Shown: positions 39,721 to 49,123, counted from the stretch's first letter. The stretch is 49,262 bases of DNA from Fidelibacterota bacterium (GCA_021734505.1 JAIPIT010000006.1:1-49262); one strand, 5' to 3'. Numbers and translations: made by a program. Notes: generated by a model not told the origin, from the sequence alone.

Positions 39721-41163
39721 TCAATCACCCTCAAATTCGATCTGCTGTGTTATGAGCGCCACTTCTTTCTTGAACGATTCATCAGCTCTTGTGCGCTTTC
39801 CGATCTCGCGAACACCATACATAACCGTAGTATGATCCCGGCCGCCTAAGCGCAGTCCAATGGTCTTCAATGAGGCGTTGCACATTTCTCGGCAAAGATA
39901 CATCATGACCTGGCGGGCCAAAGCTACTTCTTTTCGTCGTCCCTTGCCAATGATCTCATTTTCCGTAACCTTATAATATCGGGTTACTACTTTTTGGACG
40001 GTATCAATGGAAATAATTCGATCGCGTTTCACGCCTTTCATGTCCATAAGTACTGATTTTGCCAATCCCAGTGTAATATCAATGTGATTGAGAGACGAAC
40101 GAGCTAGCATGGTCGTTACCGTTCCTTCAAGCTCCCGAATGTTGGAAGAAATATTTTGCGCGATAAACTCTATGACTTCATAAGGAATATCGAGATTCTC
40201 GATCATGGTCTTATGTTGCAGTATGGCAATACGGGATTCAAAATCAGGTGCCTGGACATCCACCATCAAACCTGAAAGAAAACGGGACACAAGTCGTTCT
40301 TCCAAGCCCTCTAGCTCCTTCGGAGGCCTATCCGAAGTAATAACAATTTGTTTATCTCGCTGGAGCAAATCGTTAAATATATGGAAGAATTGTTCCTGTG
40401 TCCCTTCTCTTGATTTTAAAAATTGCACGTCATCAACAAGCAGGATATCCGCCTGTTTGTATAATAAAGAGAAATCATTTTTTTTGTTATTCTGAATGGC
40501 ATCAATAAAGTCACGCATAAATGTATCTATTGAAACATAAATGATCCGCGCATAAGGATTTCTGGCATATGCACGATTTCCGATAGCCTGTAATAGATGG
40601 GTTTTTCCCAATCCCGTACCGCCGTATATGAAAAGGGGATTATAAGACCGCCCCGGATTTTCAGAGACAGAAGAGGCGGCTACTTTGGCGAATTGATTGT
40701 GCGGACCTTCCACAAATTCTTCGAAAGTAAACCGGCTGTTGAATGTGGAATAAACATCCGGTTGAGGAGGCTTAGGCTGGACATTGGTCCGTGGCGCTGC
40801 AGGAACATCTTGTGTTAGTATATCGGCTGAGCCCGGCACACGAAGCGATTTTTCGGCTTGCGCCCGGGAGTTAATAATAAATTGTACTTTTCTATTAGCC
40901 GGAAAATGTCTGTCAATGATCGGGGATAAGGTATCCCAGTAGTTGAATTCAATAAACTCAATATGAAATTTATTCGGTGCCGCAAGAGTTAAAATATCAT
41001 TCTCATTGGAGCAGAATTGCAAAGGGGAGAACCACGATGAGAAACTTTGCTGGTTTAATGAAGCTTCAAGATCCTTTAAACAGGCATCCCACTGTGTTTC
41101 CTCAAGAGTATTGGTCGTATCAAGTCTTATGTTATCCACATCCAAATCCATAGTTATCCACAT
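39721..41163 (-). CDS. dnaA: Chromosomal replication initiator protein DnaA
   Basis: 'NPLFIYGGTGLGKTHLLQAIGN', 'ILLVDDVQFLKSREGTQEQFFH', domain IV 'LGGRDHTTVMYGVREI'; start trimmed to 41163 (MWITMDLD) with upstream AGGTG. Confidence 0.97.
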   Translation of the reverse strand: MWITMDLDVDNIRLDTTNTLEETQWDACLKDLEASLNQQSFSSWFSPLQFCSNENDILTLAAPNKFHIEFIEFNYWDTLSPIIDRHFPANRKVQFIINSRAQAEKSLRVPGSADILTQDVPAAPRTNVQPKPPQPDVYSTFNSRFTFEEFVEGPHNQFAKVAASSVSENPGRSYNPLFIYGGTGLGKTHLLQAIGNRAYARNPYARIIYVSIDTFMRDFIDAIQNNKKNDFSLLYKQADILLVDDVQFLKSREGTQEQFFHIFNDLLQRDKQIVITSDRPPKELEGLEERLVSRFLSGLMVDVQAPDFESRIAILQHKTMIENLDIPYEVIEFIAQNISSNIRELEGTVTTMLARSSLNHIDITLGLAKSVLMDMKGVKRDRIISIDTVQKVVTRYYKVTENEIIGKGRRKEVALARQVMMYLCREMCNASLKTIGLRLGGRDHTTVMYGVREIGKRTRADESFKKEVALITQQIEFEGD

Positions 41164-41305
41164 TATATCAACACCTTTTACACACTCACAATACACATAT
41201 TGATTATTAAAAAACAATATGTTACATCAATTATTATTTTGACAACGCAAAATAACAATAAGTAACTAAAGCGCTGATATTTCAATTATCCACATGTTAT
41301 ACACA
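41132..41305. promoter_or_regulatory. DnaA-box cluster; probable oriC region at the dnaA 5' end
   Basis: TTATCCACA at 41132-41140, 41154-41162 and 41286-41294; TTATACACA at 41297-41305. Confidence 0.75.
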
Positions 41306-41480
41306 TTAAATGCATGGTTCAAAATAAGTTAATCTTAAGAAAAAAACAAGAAAAAAAGAGTGAAAAATAAAAGAATTTAATGGTAGGTATATCATTTAGC
41401 TTTGTTGTTAAAAAATTACAGAACAAAGTTAATAAGCCCATAGGGGGGTGTTTCTTTATATTGGGGGGTGATAATAATTT

Positions 41481-41752
41481 CCCGTCTTCGCTAAAGCTAC
41501 GGAAACATGAATGATATGTAAGAATCAAAGATCCTCCTTCGCCAAGGCTACGGAGGCAAGTGTTATTTTTTTACGCTTTTATAATAGTAATTACCCGCCT
41601 TCGCTAAAGCTACGACGGGTATTATTTGAAAAATGAAACATTTTTCAAATAATAAAAAAACTTGCGGCTATTTGATGAACCCGTTTTACACGGTGGGTGC
41701 CTGCCGCTGGATTCAATCTTCCTTAACCCGCCGTAGCCTTGGCGAAGGTGGG
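41481..41752. repeat. Cluster of four family D palindromes between dnaA and the 6S-like RNA (the last one inside the RNA)
   Basis: CCCGTCTTCGCTAAAGCTACGGAAAC (41481), CCTCCTTCGCCAAGGCTACGGAGG (41533-41556), ACCCGCCTTCGCTAAAGCTACGACGGGT (41593-41620), CCCGCCGTAGCCTTGGCGAAGGTGGG (41727-41752). Confidence 0.85.
41620..41654. repeat. Perfect 16-bp-arm inverted repeat, 3-nt loop
   Basis: TATTATTTGAAAAATG-AAA-CATTTTTCAAATAATA. Confidence 0.9.
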
Positions 41753-41830
41753 AAGGCCTGATTTCCACCAACATTGAGCTGGGCTCCCTGTTAATCAATG
41801 TTGATTCAAAAAAATATATACCGCAAGTTT
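41658..41830 (-). ncRNA. ssrS: Probable 6S RNA
   Basis: Minus strand: AAACTTGCGG...(about 150 nt)...CCGCAAGTTTTTTT closing stem plus U-tract; GGGAGCC/GGCACCC stem, long imperfect apical arm, and 'GGCACCCACCGTGTAAAACGGGTTCATC' small hairpin reminiscent of the 6S 3' central-bubble strand. No ORF. Confidence 0.6.
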
Positions 41831-41924
41831 ATTTCAATTATCATGATCAAATTAAGTTCAAATTACCCCAATGGCAATGTTTTTTCTTTTTAAAGACTAA
41901 AAATTTATGTAGTATTTCGGTGAT

Positions 41925-42845
41925 ATGAAGCACATATGTAAACTTAAAAAAGACAGCATTATCAGAGAAGATAAACGCTTTGATTACAAGGCGTTAAAAG
42001 AGCATGTAATTGAAAATTCACCTAACACTTTACCCCTGCTATGGGGAGAGGACGGACGGTGGATACCTGTTTATGCAATAGATGAGATTTCTGAAAATAT
42101 ATCTGAAATTGATGCACTTACATACCGGGATGACAGCTCATATGAAGACGTACTTTGGGATGTCATAAAGAGAGATAATGTGAATATTTTTGATATCGCC
42201 AGAGTGATTATCCTATTGGAAGAGTATGCTCCGGCTTACGATAAAAAACTTTGGGCAAGAAGATTGAAGATAGGTGTAGACCAGTGGGATAATATCAGCG
42301 CATTAAATGATTTCGACATTGAATGGACATCATTTTTTCTTCATAAAAACGTACCATTAAAAAGAGTATTACATTTTTCAGACCATGAAGTGCGCATACT
42401 GCTAAAATCCATACTTACTTTAAATCCGGGTATCAATGTTTTGGAATCTATTGCCGATTTATTAAGTGAGGTCGCGCATAGGGATAAAGTTACTAAAAAA
42501 ACTATCTGGGAGAAATTAAAGATTCCCGCAATACTTGAAAACGCAGAATTACAATCAACGCTAAAACTTCAAAATATTAGAACAAAACTCTATGAAGTGC
42601 GTTTCCCGACAATCGCAAGATACCGTAAACACATGAATGAACTTTTGGACAATATACCAAAATCAGCCGGTATAGCTTTGCTTACCGATCAGGATTTTGA
42701 AACACCCGGTATGCGCCTTCAGGCGGATGTAAGATCCGGTGGAGATATCGAAAAATTACAATACTGGCTTGAAGAACAGAAAACTGATCTAGAAAAGATA
42801 ATTGAAATTCAGAAAGGAAAGGATGGGGATGAGCAAGAACAATAA
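41925..42845 (+). CDS. ParB/KorB-like helix-turn-helix protein (divergent)
   Basis: 'VNIFDIARVIILLEEYAPAYDKKLWARRLKIGVDQWDNISALNDFDIEWTSFFLHKNVPLKRVLHFSDHEVRILLKSI' follows the ParB HTH layout; no clear ParB nuclease/CTPase motif. Confidence 0.5.
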   Translation: MKHICKLKKDSIIREDKRFDYKALKEHVIENSPNTLPLLWGEDGRWIPVYAIDEISENISEIDALTYRDDSSYEDVLWDVIKRDNVNIFDIARVIILLEEYAPAYDKKLWARRLKIGVDQWDNISALNDFDIEWTSFFLHKNVPLKRVLHFSDHEVRILLKSILTLNPGINVLESIADLLSEVAHRDKVTKKTIWEKLKIPAILENAELQSTLKLQNIRTKLYEVRFPTIARYRKHMNELLDNIPKSAGIALLTDQDFETPGMRLQADVRSGGDIEKLQYWLEEQKTDLEKIIEIQKGKDGDEQEQ

Positions 42846-43788
42846 AAACTTCACGCTCGTGATCGGCGCTATAGCCGTTGGCGTTGCGGCTTTGCTTTGG
42901 AGTCTGGACGGCGTATTTATTCGTCCCCAATTTTATCATTTGCCGGCCGGACTGGTTGTATTTTTTGAACATGCTCTGGGTTTTCTTGTCTTAGTTCCCT
43001 TTATGTTTCGTGGTCGAAAAGAAATTCAACAACTCTCACCGGCGGGTTGGGGTTCACTAATTTGGGTTTCTCTTTGGGGTGGTTTGCTGGGCACGCTATT
43101 TATCACAAAGGCTTTCTTTGCAGCATTTGATCCGGAAGTTGAAACCACATTGGCGACCGTAGTTATCCTGCAAAAACTACAGCCTGTTTTCGCCCTCTTT
43201 CTGGCGCGTTTGATCCTGAAAGAAAAATTAAAAAAGGATTTTTACATTTGGGCAGGCCTGGCTATTGTAGCCGCATATTTTATGGCGTTCTCCCAACATG
43301 GTATGCAGCTTAAAGATATTCGTTTGATCGATCCTGCCGCGATCTATGCTTTATTGGCAGCCTTTGCTTTTGGTTCGTCCACTGTTTTTGGTAAGCGTAT
43401 TACAAATGAAGTAAAATTTGAGACAGCAACCGCTTTGCGTTTTGGAACAACGACCGTTATGGCTCTTATCTTTATTCTGATCGCAAAGCAAGTAACGATT
43501 ATTTCTGAAATGCAACCGCTTCACTGGAAGTTATTGGTTCTTATCGTCTTCTCCAGTGGCGCTCTTTCTATGTTTATCTATTATTTTGGATTAAAGCGTA
43601 TTCCGGCATCCGTGGCAACTATCTTTGAATTGGTTTGGCCGCTTTCTGCAGTCGCTTTAGATTTTATTATCAATAAAAACACCTTAAATGGCATACAATA
43701 TATAGCGTCCGCAGCGCTGTTACTGTCATTTTTTATGATCGTTCGTCGTAAAACAGTTAAAGAAAAAGCTATTAAAAGTGGAGAATAA
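42829..43788 (+). CDS. EamA/DMT family transporter
   Basis: Ten-TM EamA pattern; 'GLKRIPASVATIFELVWPLSAVALDFIINKN'; start trimmed to ATG at 42829 with AGGAAAGGA RBS. Confidence 0.92.
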   Translation: MSKNNKNFTLVIGAIAVGVAALLWSLDGVFIRPQFYHLPAGLVVFFEHALGFLVLVPFMFRGRKEIQQLSPAGWGSLIWVSLWGGLLGTLFITKAFFAAFDPEVETTLATVVILQKLQPVFALFLARLILKEKLKKDFYIWAGLAIVAAYFMAFSQHGMQLKDIRLIDPAAIYALLAAFAFGSSTVFGKRITNEVKFETATALRFGTTTVMALIFILIAKQVTIISEMQPLHWKLLVLIVFSSGALSMFIYYFGLKRIPASVATIFELVWPLSAVALDFIINKNTLNGIQYIASAALLLSFFMIVRRKTVKEKAIKSGE

Positions 43789-43789
43789 A

Positions 43790-44137
43790 GTGAGTATTTA
43801 TAAAGAAGAACGACCCTGGGGAAAATTTGAAGTCCTCTTGGATAGTGAAGCATGTAAAGTTAAAAAGATCACCGTTAATCCGGGGGGGCGTTTATCATTG
43901 CAATCTCACAAAAGACGCAGCGAACACTGGATCGTGACCGAAGGAAGTCTACGGATCACCATAGGTGAGAAAACGGCAGATTACGCCGTCGCCGAACATG
44001 TGTTCATTCCCCAGGAAGCCAGGCATCGCATGGAAAATACGGGTGATAAACCATCAGCTCTGATCGAAGTCCAATGCGGTGATTATTTTGGCGAAGACGA
44101 TATCACTCGTTTTGAAGATGATTACAACCGGATCTGA
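43790..44137 (+). CDS. Cupin, mannose-6-phosphate isomerase type II C-terminal-like
   Basis: 'ERPWGKFEVLLDSEACKVKKITVNPGGRLSLQSHKRRSEHWIVTEG'; GTG start at 43790 (alternative 43778). Confidence 0.88.
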   Translation: MSIYKEERPWGKFEVLLDSEACKVKKITVNPGGRLSLQSHKRRSEHWIVTEGSLRITIGEKTADYAVAEHVFIPQEARHRMENTGDKPSALIEVQCGDYFGEDDITRFEDDYNRI

Positions 44138-44139
44138 AA

Positions 44140-44592
44140 ATGAAACTGTCCCGCATTAAAAAAATGAATACCATTGATTTCTATACCGCTGATGGCGATT
44201 CAAAGTTGGACTTACCCTATGCAAAAAATATTTCTGCGGGTTTTCCTTCACCTGCCGACGATTATATGGATATGAGTCTTGATCTTAATAAAGAGCTTAT
44301 TAAAAATCCCAATGCGACTTTTTATGGTCGTGTAAAAGGCAATTCCATGCAGGATGTGGGGATATTTAACGGCGATGTCCTGGTGATCGATCGTTCGCTT
44401 GATCCCGTGAATGATGCCATTGCCGTCTGTTTTATTGACGGAGACTTCACTGTCAAACGTGTGCATGTGGAAGGGAAGACCTGCTTCCTTATCCCGGAGA
44501 ATGATGACTACGAACCCATACCTGTCGGCGAGGACAATAACTTCATGATCTGGGGTATCGTTACCTATGTGATCAAGAAGATGAAACCATGA
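44140..44592 (+). CDS. umuD: UmuD-like S24 family protein
   Basis: '[56 protein letters not shown]'. Confidence 0.93.
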   Translation: MKLSRIKKMNTIDFYTADGDSKLDLPYAKNISAGFPSPADDYMDMSLDLNKELIKNPNATFYGRVKGNSMQDVGIFNGDVLVIDRSLDPVNDAIAVCFIDGDFTVKRVHVEGKTCFLIPENDDYEPIPVGEDNNFMIWGIVTYVIKKMKP

Positions 44593-45887
44593 TCGCTCTT
44601 GTTGATTGTAATAATTTTTACGCATCTTGTGAACGTGTATTTTCCCCCGGTCTGAACGGGAAACCCATTGTTGTATTATCCAATAATGACGGCTGTGTGA
44701 TCGCCCGATCAAATGAAGCCAAAGCTCTGGGTATTCCCATGGGCGCCCCTGTTTTTAAATATAAACAGCTGATAGAAGCAGAGAAAGTAAATGTCTTCTC
44801 AACAAATTTTACCCTGTACGGTGATCTGAGCCAAAGGGTTATGAATATTTTGAGTGAATATTCCCGGGATATTGAGGTGTACTCGATCGATGAAGCTTTT
44901 CTTGAATTTGAGAATGGCAGCGATCTTGCCATGCTTGAACAGGCAGTTGAAATACGCCGGATCGTACAAAAACATATTGGCATTCCCGTAAGTATTGGTG
45001 TGGCACCGACGAAAACCCTGGCAAAGATCGCGACTCATCTCGCGAAAAAAGATCCTGAAAAACAGGGTTGTTGTGTGCTATCCGATAAAAAGAAGATCGA
45101 ACAAGTCCTCCAGACATTTCCGGTCGGTGAAATATGGGGCATCGGACGAAGGACAACAAAGAAGCTTGCCATGATGGGTGTTGAAAGCGCCGCTGATCTG
45201 ATGGCACTACAAGATGAACTTATCCTGAGAGAATTGACCGTTGTCGGACTGCGTATCAAAAAAGAATTGATGGGTGAACCATCGGTGATCTTTGAATCAA
45301 CAGCAAAACCCAAGAAAGCTATTTGTACTGCCCGATCCTTTGGAGAAATGATCAGGGATTACGAATATCTTGAACAAGCGATCGTTTCGCATTGTGTCAC
45401 CTGCGCCGTTAAACTACGCAAACAGCATTCCTTTGCCTCATCCATGATGGTGTTTGTTCATACGAATTCTTTTCGTAAAGACCTTCCTCAATACAAGCGG
45501 AATATCGTCATGGAATTTCCGGCGACCCAAAATACCATTGCCTTGGTCCGGCAAGCCAAAGAAGCACTTCGCAAGATATATAAGCCCGGATATGATTATA
45601 AAAAAGCCGGTGTGATCCTCATGGATTTCCAACAACAGAATGCCCTTCAGGAAGATCTCTTTACGGTCAATACATTGGATGATAAAGACAACAGACTTGT
45701 TGAAGCGTTGGATCTGATCAATGATAAATACGGTCGCAACACCTTAAGGATCGCCGATCAGGGCCTGCACGACAAGCATGCTATGCGTCAAAATCAGAGG
45801 TCGAAGTCGTATACGACGAGATGGGATGAGATCCTTGAAGTAAAGATCCAAGAGACAAAATCCAAGAAACAAGAGCATGAGACGTAA
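44589..45887 (+). CDS. umuC: DNA polymerase V catalytic subunit, Y-family
   Basis: '[47 protein letters not shown]', '[10 protein letters not shown]'; ATGA overlap with umuD. Confidence 0.96.
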   Translation: MIALVDCNNFYASCERVFSPGLNGKPIVVLSNNDGCVIARSNEAKALGIPMGAPVFKYKQLIEAEKVNVFSTNFTLYGDLSQRVMNILSEYSRDIEVYSIDEAFLEFENGSDLAMLEQAVEIRRIVQKHIGIPVSIGVAPTKTLAKIATHLAKKDPEKQGCCVLSDKKKIEQVLQTFPVGEIWGIGRRTTKKLAMMGVESAADLMALQDELILRELTVVGLRIKKELMGEPSVIFESTAKPKKAICTARSFGEMIRDYEYLEQAIVSHCVTCAVKLRKQHSFASSMMVFVHTNSFRKDLPQYKRNIVMEFPATQNTIALVRQAKEALRKIYKPGYDYKKAGVILMDFQQQNALQEDLFTVNTLDDKDNRLVEALDLINDKYGRNTLRIADQGLHDKHAMRQNQRSKSYTTRWDEILEVKIQETKSKKQEHET

Positions 45888-45943
45888 GACCGAAGCATTG
45901 GAACGAGAATGGATATATTCATAAAAAAGAGATTGATAATATT

Positions 45944-48900
45944 TTACTTCAATAACACCACTTTCTGAGTTTTAAAGAAATCATCAGCTTGTATACTGAC
46001 AATATAAATCCCCGAAGTGACATTGCGTGCATCCCAGTTAAAGTAATGAGCGCCGGCTCCAATATAACCGTTATGCAGTTGCGTTACCTGTTGTCCCAAT
46101 AAGTTATAGATATTGACTGCCAGTTCACAATCAGCGTTAACTTTGCAGCTAATTTTTGTTATTGGATTAAAGGGATTCGGATAAGCCTTTCTAACTATAA
46201 ACCCTTCTTCGGTCAGGACATTCGGTATCGTGATCGTTTTTTTAAGATTTTCGTGGCGGGTTACACCGTTTGCATAATCAATATCAGCCAGAACATAAGT
46301 GTAAGCTTTCCCCGGGATCACAGCATTGTCCAAGTAGACATATTCATTTGTTCCTGATGTGGTACCGGCTCCCTCTATTCTTGCGATGAGCTCATTATTT
46401 CTATAGACGAGGAAAGCCGCGTTGTTCGTTTCGCTTCCGGTTATCCATTTCAACTCAATATTACCCCCTTTTTGAAGGGCTGTAAATTCACTCAAAGTAA
46501 TCGGCAAAGGCACCTCTGCCGTGCTGCCCGTCAGCCAGGTCATTGATTTGCTGATCAGCGAATCACGATCTGCATCATCGGTCAGATCCCAGAAATTCGG
46601 GGTCATAAAGATAGTGCGATAGGCACCATCCCTGCGCTTGACGCCGACGCAATTCCCCGTACCATCTTCGGTCAGAATAGTATAATTGCTGTCTGATGTG
46701 GTTGCGTTGATATCATAAAGTGCTTTATCCGACGAAATGGAAAGAGAAAGTCCATTTGTAACGGGGTCCTGGGATACACCGCTGATACCATCTCCGCTGT
46801 GGGAGAAACTTGAGCTGATGGTTCCGGCAAACAAGTCCCGCGCAAAAGGTGAATTACCCGCATTACCGAGAGAAGAAATACCCATCGCCATAACATTATT
46901 ACGTTCGGATGCGGAACCGCTGCTTAGAAAGGTTCTGATCTTGCCCGTATCAAGATAAGTTGAATAATTACTTCCTGTGAACAAAAGCAGATTGTTATAG
47001 TTATCCAATTGCGCTCCGGTGGGAAAGGCGTTATTATCATCATCATAATGATCGTATTGAATGCCCAAATCGTCAAGACAGGACAAGATGGCTTCCTGCT
47101 TTGTGATGATCAGGGTGTTCCGGTAGGGCATACTGGTCAAGGTATCAGAGGCTGATGTAAGAGAACTGCTGCTTGCCTTGACCCGGAATTGTTCTCCGGC
47201 TGTTGGATAAGTCAAATTCATCCATATTCCCAATCCACCTGAAAATGTTTTAGTAAGACCTACTGTAGAGGCAAGCGATGAAGATGCAGGGCTTGTTCCG
47301 TCCAGTTGAACGGCAGATAATGTCACAGATTCAGTAAAATTTGATGCTGTTTCACCCTGATTGTTCATGGCGTAGATCGCAATGAACATACCGTTCCCAA
47401 GTGATTGACCGGCGAAGTCACTACCAAGGTAATAAAAATCAAAATGACTGTACAATTCATTCATGTATAAGGTATCCGATACGATGCTTGAAGAAGTTCG
47501 ATCCATCTGAGACCCACTTGATGCGACAAGTACATCGTTCAATCCGTTGATCTTGAATTGCAGTTTCTTTTCATTCACGCCACTGATCTCATCTTTTAGA
47601 ACACCTCGCAGAGTAAAGTTCAAAGAATCATTGCTCGGGACACTTTTCCAGGTGGCATCTTTTGTGCCGGCAAATACTTTGGAAGCATAAGTGGTACAAG
47701 CGGTCGTGCTGCCATCGGAACAATCGACTTGCAGGGTTCCGAAAATATCATTGAAACAGATATCGGTATCCATCGCCGGACCTTTTTGAAAAATGATCTG
47801 CTCAATATTGGTTGCGAGTCCATCTCCGGCAAGATCCTTGATAGAAAACTCCAATATATCCAAAGTGTCTGTAGAATTGGTGGTCACGGTATCGCTTGCA
47901 ACGCCTGCAGCCAGGCTTGTGCAAACGGAGGTGATATCATTTGATACACTTGCGCGCAACTCGTAGTCATCGGTGCTGGCAACGATCACACTGTCGTCAG
48001 GGTTGACGTATACGATATTCACCGTGCTTCGTTTCAGGTCCAAGGCAATCTTTCTTTCAACATAAGCGCTGCTCCGGTCATAAGGTACGGAACCGACATT
48101 TTCGGGGCTTGACCATGAACCGCTTATATTGTTAACATAGTAAAGTGATGTACCGCTTTTATAAACAATGTGGGCTTTGCCGTTCTCATCAATAACAACA
48201 TCCGGAAAATAACCGCTTGCTCCAATATGGGAAGGAGCGCTCCAGGATCCCGATGTGTTGTTCATATAATAGGTCCCCGTATCGGTATAAAAAGCAAGGT
48301 GCAAATTCCCATTTTGGTCTGAAAAAATCGAAGGATGTCCACCATCGGCCAGACTGTCCGGAGCAGACCAGCTTGTTCCATTATATTTGGAAAACCAAAG
48401 ATAGTCATGAGTTCCAAGAAAATAAAGCGTATCATTGGGGCCTATCGTTGTAGCATAAAACTGTGTTGAGACGGTATTTGCAATTCGGTTGCCGGGATCA
48501 AGTGTCTGATAATAAATATAGGAACCGGAGTTGTCCTCTTGGCCAAATACATGCAGATCATTCTCACTGTCTATTTGAACGGCACAGGCATGATAATGGC
48601 CGTCACCCATGCCCGCACTTTTTGTCCATGTCGCAGATATTCGTTCAATGTTATCGTAGGTGTAAATATTGTGACCGCTATATGGATTAAAGAATCGTGC
48701 GGCGATGGCTGTAAAACCGTATTCATTAACAGCCACGGTGGGGATATAAAACGACTCACTGGATCCCGAACAATGTGCAATGCGAACCTGTTCGCCCCAG
48801 CTTCCGCTTTGGTTCGTTGCATAGTAGAGATCCACGTCATTGATAACACTCGCAACATGCAGATATCCCATGGGGTCGGATGTGATCACAGGGCGGTCAG

Positions 48901-48997
48901 GAGAAGTTCCATAACCAACAGCCGTACGAGTCCATGTGGCAGCAGATAAAAGGAGGATACTTTGAAAGAAAATATACAGGAACTTGATCCGTTTCAT
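45944..48997 (-). CDS. Secreted beta-propeller-like (BNR-type repeats) protein with T9SS C-terminal sorting domain
   Basis: Signal peptide; repeats 'YYATNQSGSWGEQ', 'YYMNNTSGSWSAPSHIG', 'YYVNNISGSWSSPENVG'; C-term 'AYPNPFNPITKISCKVNADCELAVNIYNLLGQQV...GIYIVSIQADDFFKTQKVVLLK'. Confidence 0.88.
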   Translation of the reverse strand: MKRIKFLYIFFQSILLLSAATWTRTAVGYGTSPDRPVITSDPMGYLHVASVINDVDLYYATNQSGSWGEQVRIAHCSGSSESFYIPTVAVNEYGFTAIAARFFNPYSGHNIYTYDNIERISATWTKSAGMGDGHYHACAVQIDSENDLHVFGQEDNSGSYIYYQTLDPGNRIANTVSTQFYATTIGPNDTLYFLGTHDYLWFSKYNGTSWSAPDSLADGGHPSIFSDQNGNLHLAFYTDTGTYYMNNTSGSWSAPSHIGASGYFPDVVIDENGKAHIVYKSGTSLYYVNNISGSWSSPENVGSVPYDRSSAYVERKIALDLKRSTVNIVYVNPDDSVIVASTDDYELRASVSNDITSVCTSLAAGVASDTVTTNSTDTLDILEFSIKDLAGDGLATNIEQIIFQKGPAMDTDICFNDIFGTLQVDCSDGSTTACTTYASKVFAGTKDATWKSVPSNDSLNFTLRGVLKDEISGVNEKKLQFKINGLNDVLVASSGSQMDRTSSSIVSDTLYMNELYSHFDFYYLGSDFAGQSLGNGMFIAIYAMNNQGETASNFTESVTLSAVQLDGTSPASSSLASTVGLTKTFSGGLGIWMNLTYPTAGEQFRVKASSSSLTSASDTLTSMPYRNTLIITKQEAILSCLDDLGIQYDHYDDDNNAFPTGAQLDNYNNLLLFTGSNYSTYLDTGKIRTFLSSGSASERNNVMAMGISSLGNAGNSPFARDLFAGTISSSFSHSGDGISGVSQDPVTNGLSLSISSDKALYDINATTSDSNYTILTEDGTGNCVGVKRRDGAYRTIFMTPNFWDLTDDADRDSLISKSMTWLTGSTAEVPLPITLSEFTALQKGGNIELKWITGSETNNAAFLVYRNNELIARIEGAGTTSGTNEYVYLDNAVIPGKAYTYVLADIDYANGVTRHENLKKTITIPNVLTEEGFIVRKAYPNPFNPITKISCKVNADCELAVNIYNLLGQQVTQLHNGYIGAGAHYFNWDARNVTSGIYIVSIQADDFFKTQKVVLLK

Positions 48998-49070
48998 GGG
49001 GTCGTCTCCTGGGATGATTTAATATTTATTAATGTAAATATAAGAGATAAGTGGTTGATTTACAAGAAAA

Positions 49071-49105
49071 CGTAAGACGTGAGATGTAAGAAGTAAGAAG
49101 TAAGA
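49071..49105 (+). repeat. Heptameric tandem repeat (nGTAAGA)5
   Basis: CGTAAGA CGTGAGA TGTAAGA AGTAAGA AGTAAGA. Confidence 0.85.
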
Positions 49106-49123
49106 GAGGGGAGGAGAAGTGGA

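Noticed and set aside
41620-41654. Reading the 16-bp inverted repeat as a Rho-independent terminator
   Set aside because: AT-rich stem with no adjacent U-tract in the needed orientation; the 6S-like closing stem with T7 is the better 3' end.
41481-41752. CRISPR array
   Set aside because: Copies are irregularly spaced, in both orientations, with no unique spacers of constant length and no cas genes in the window.
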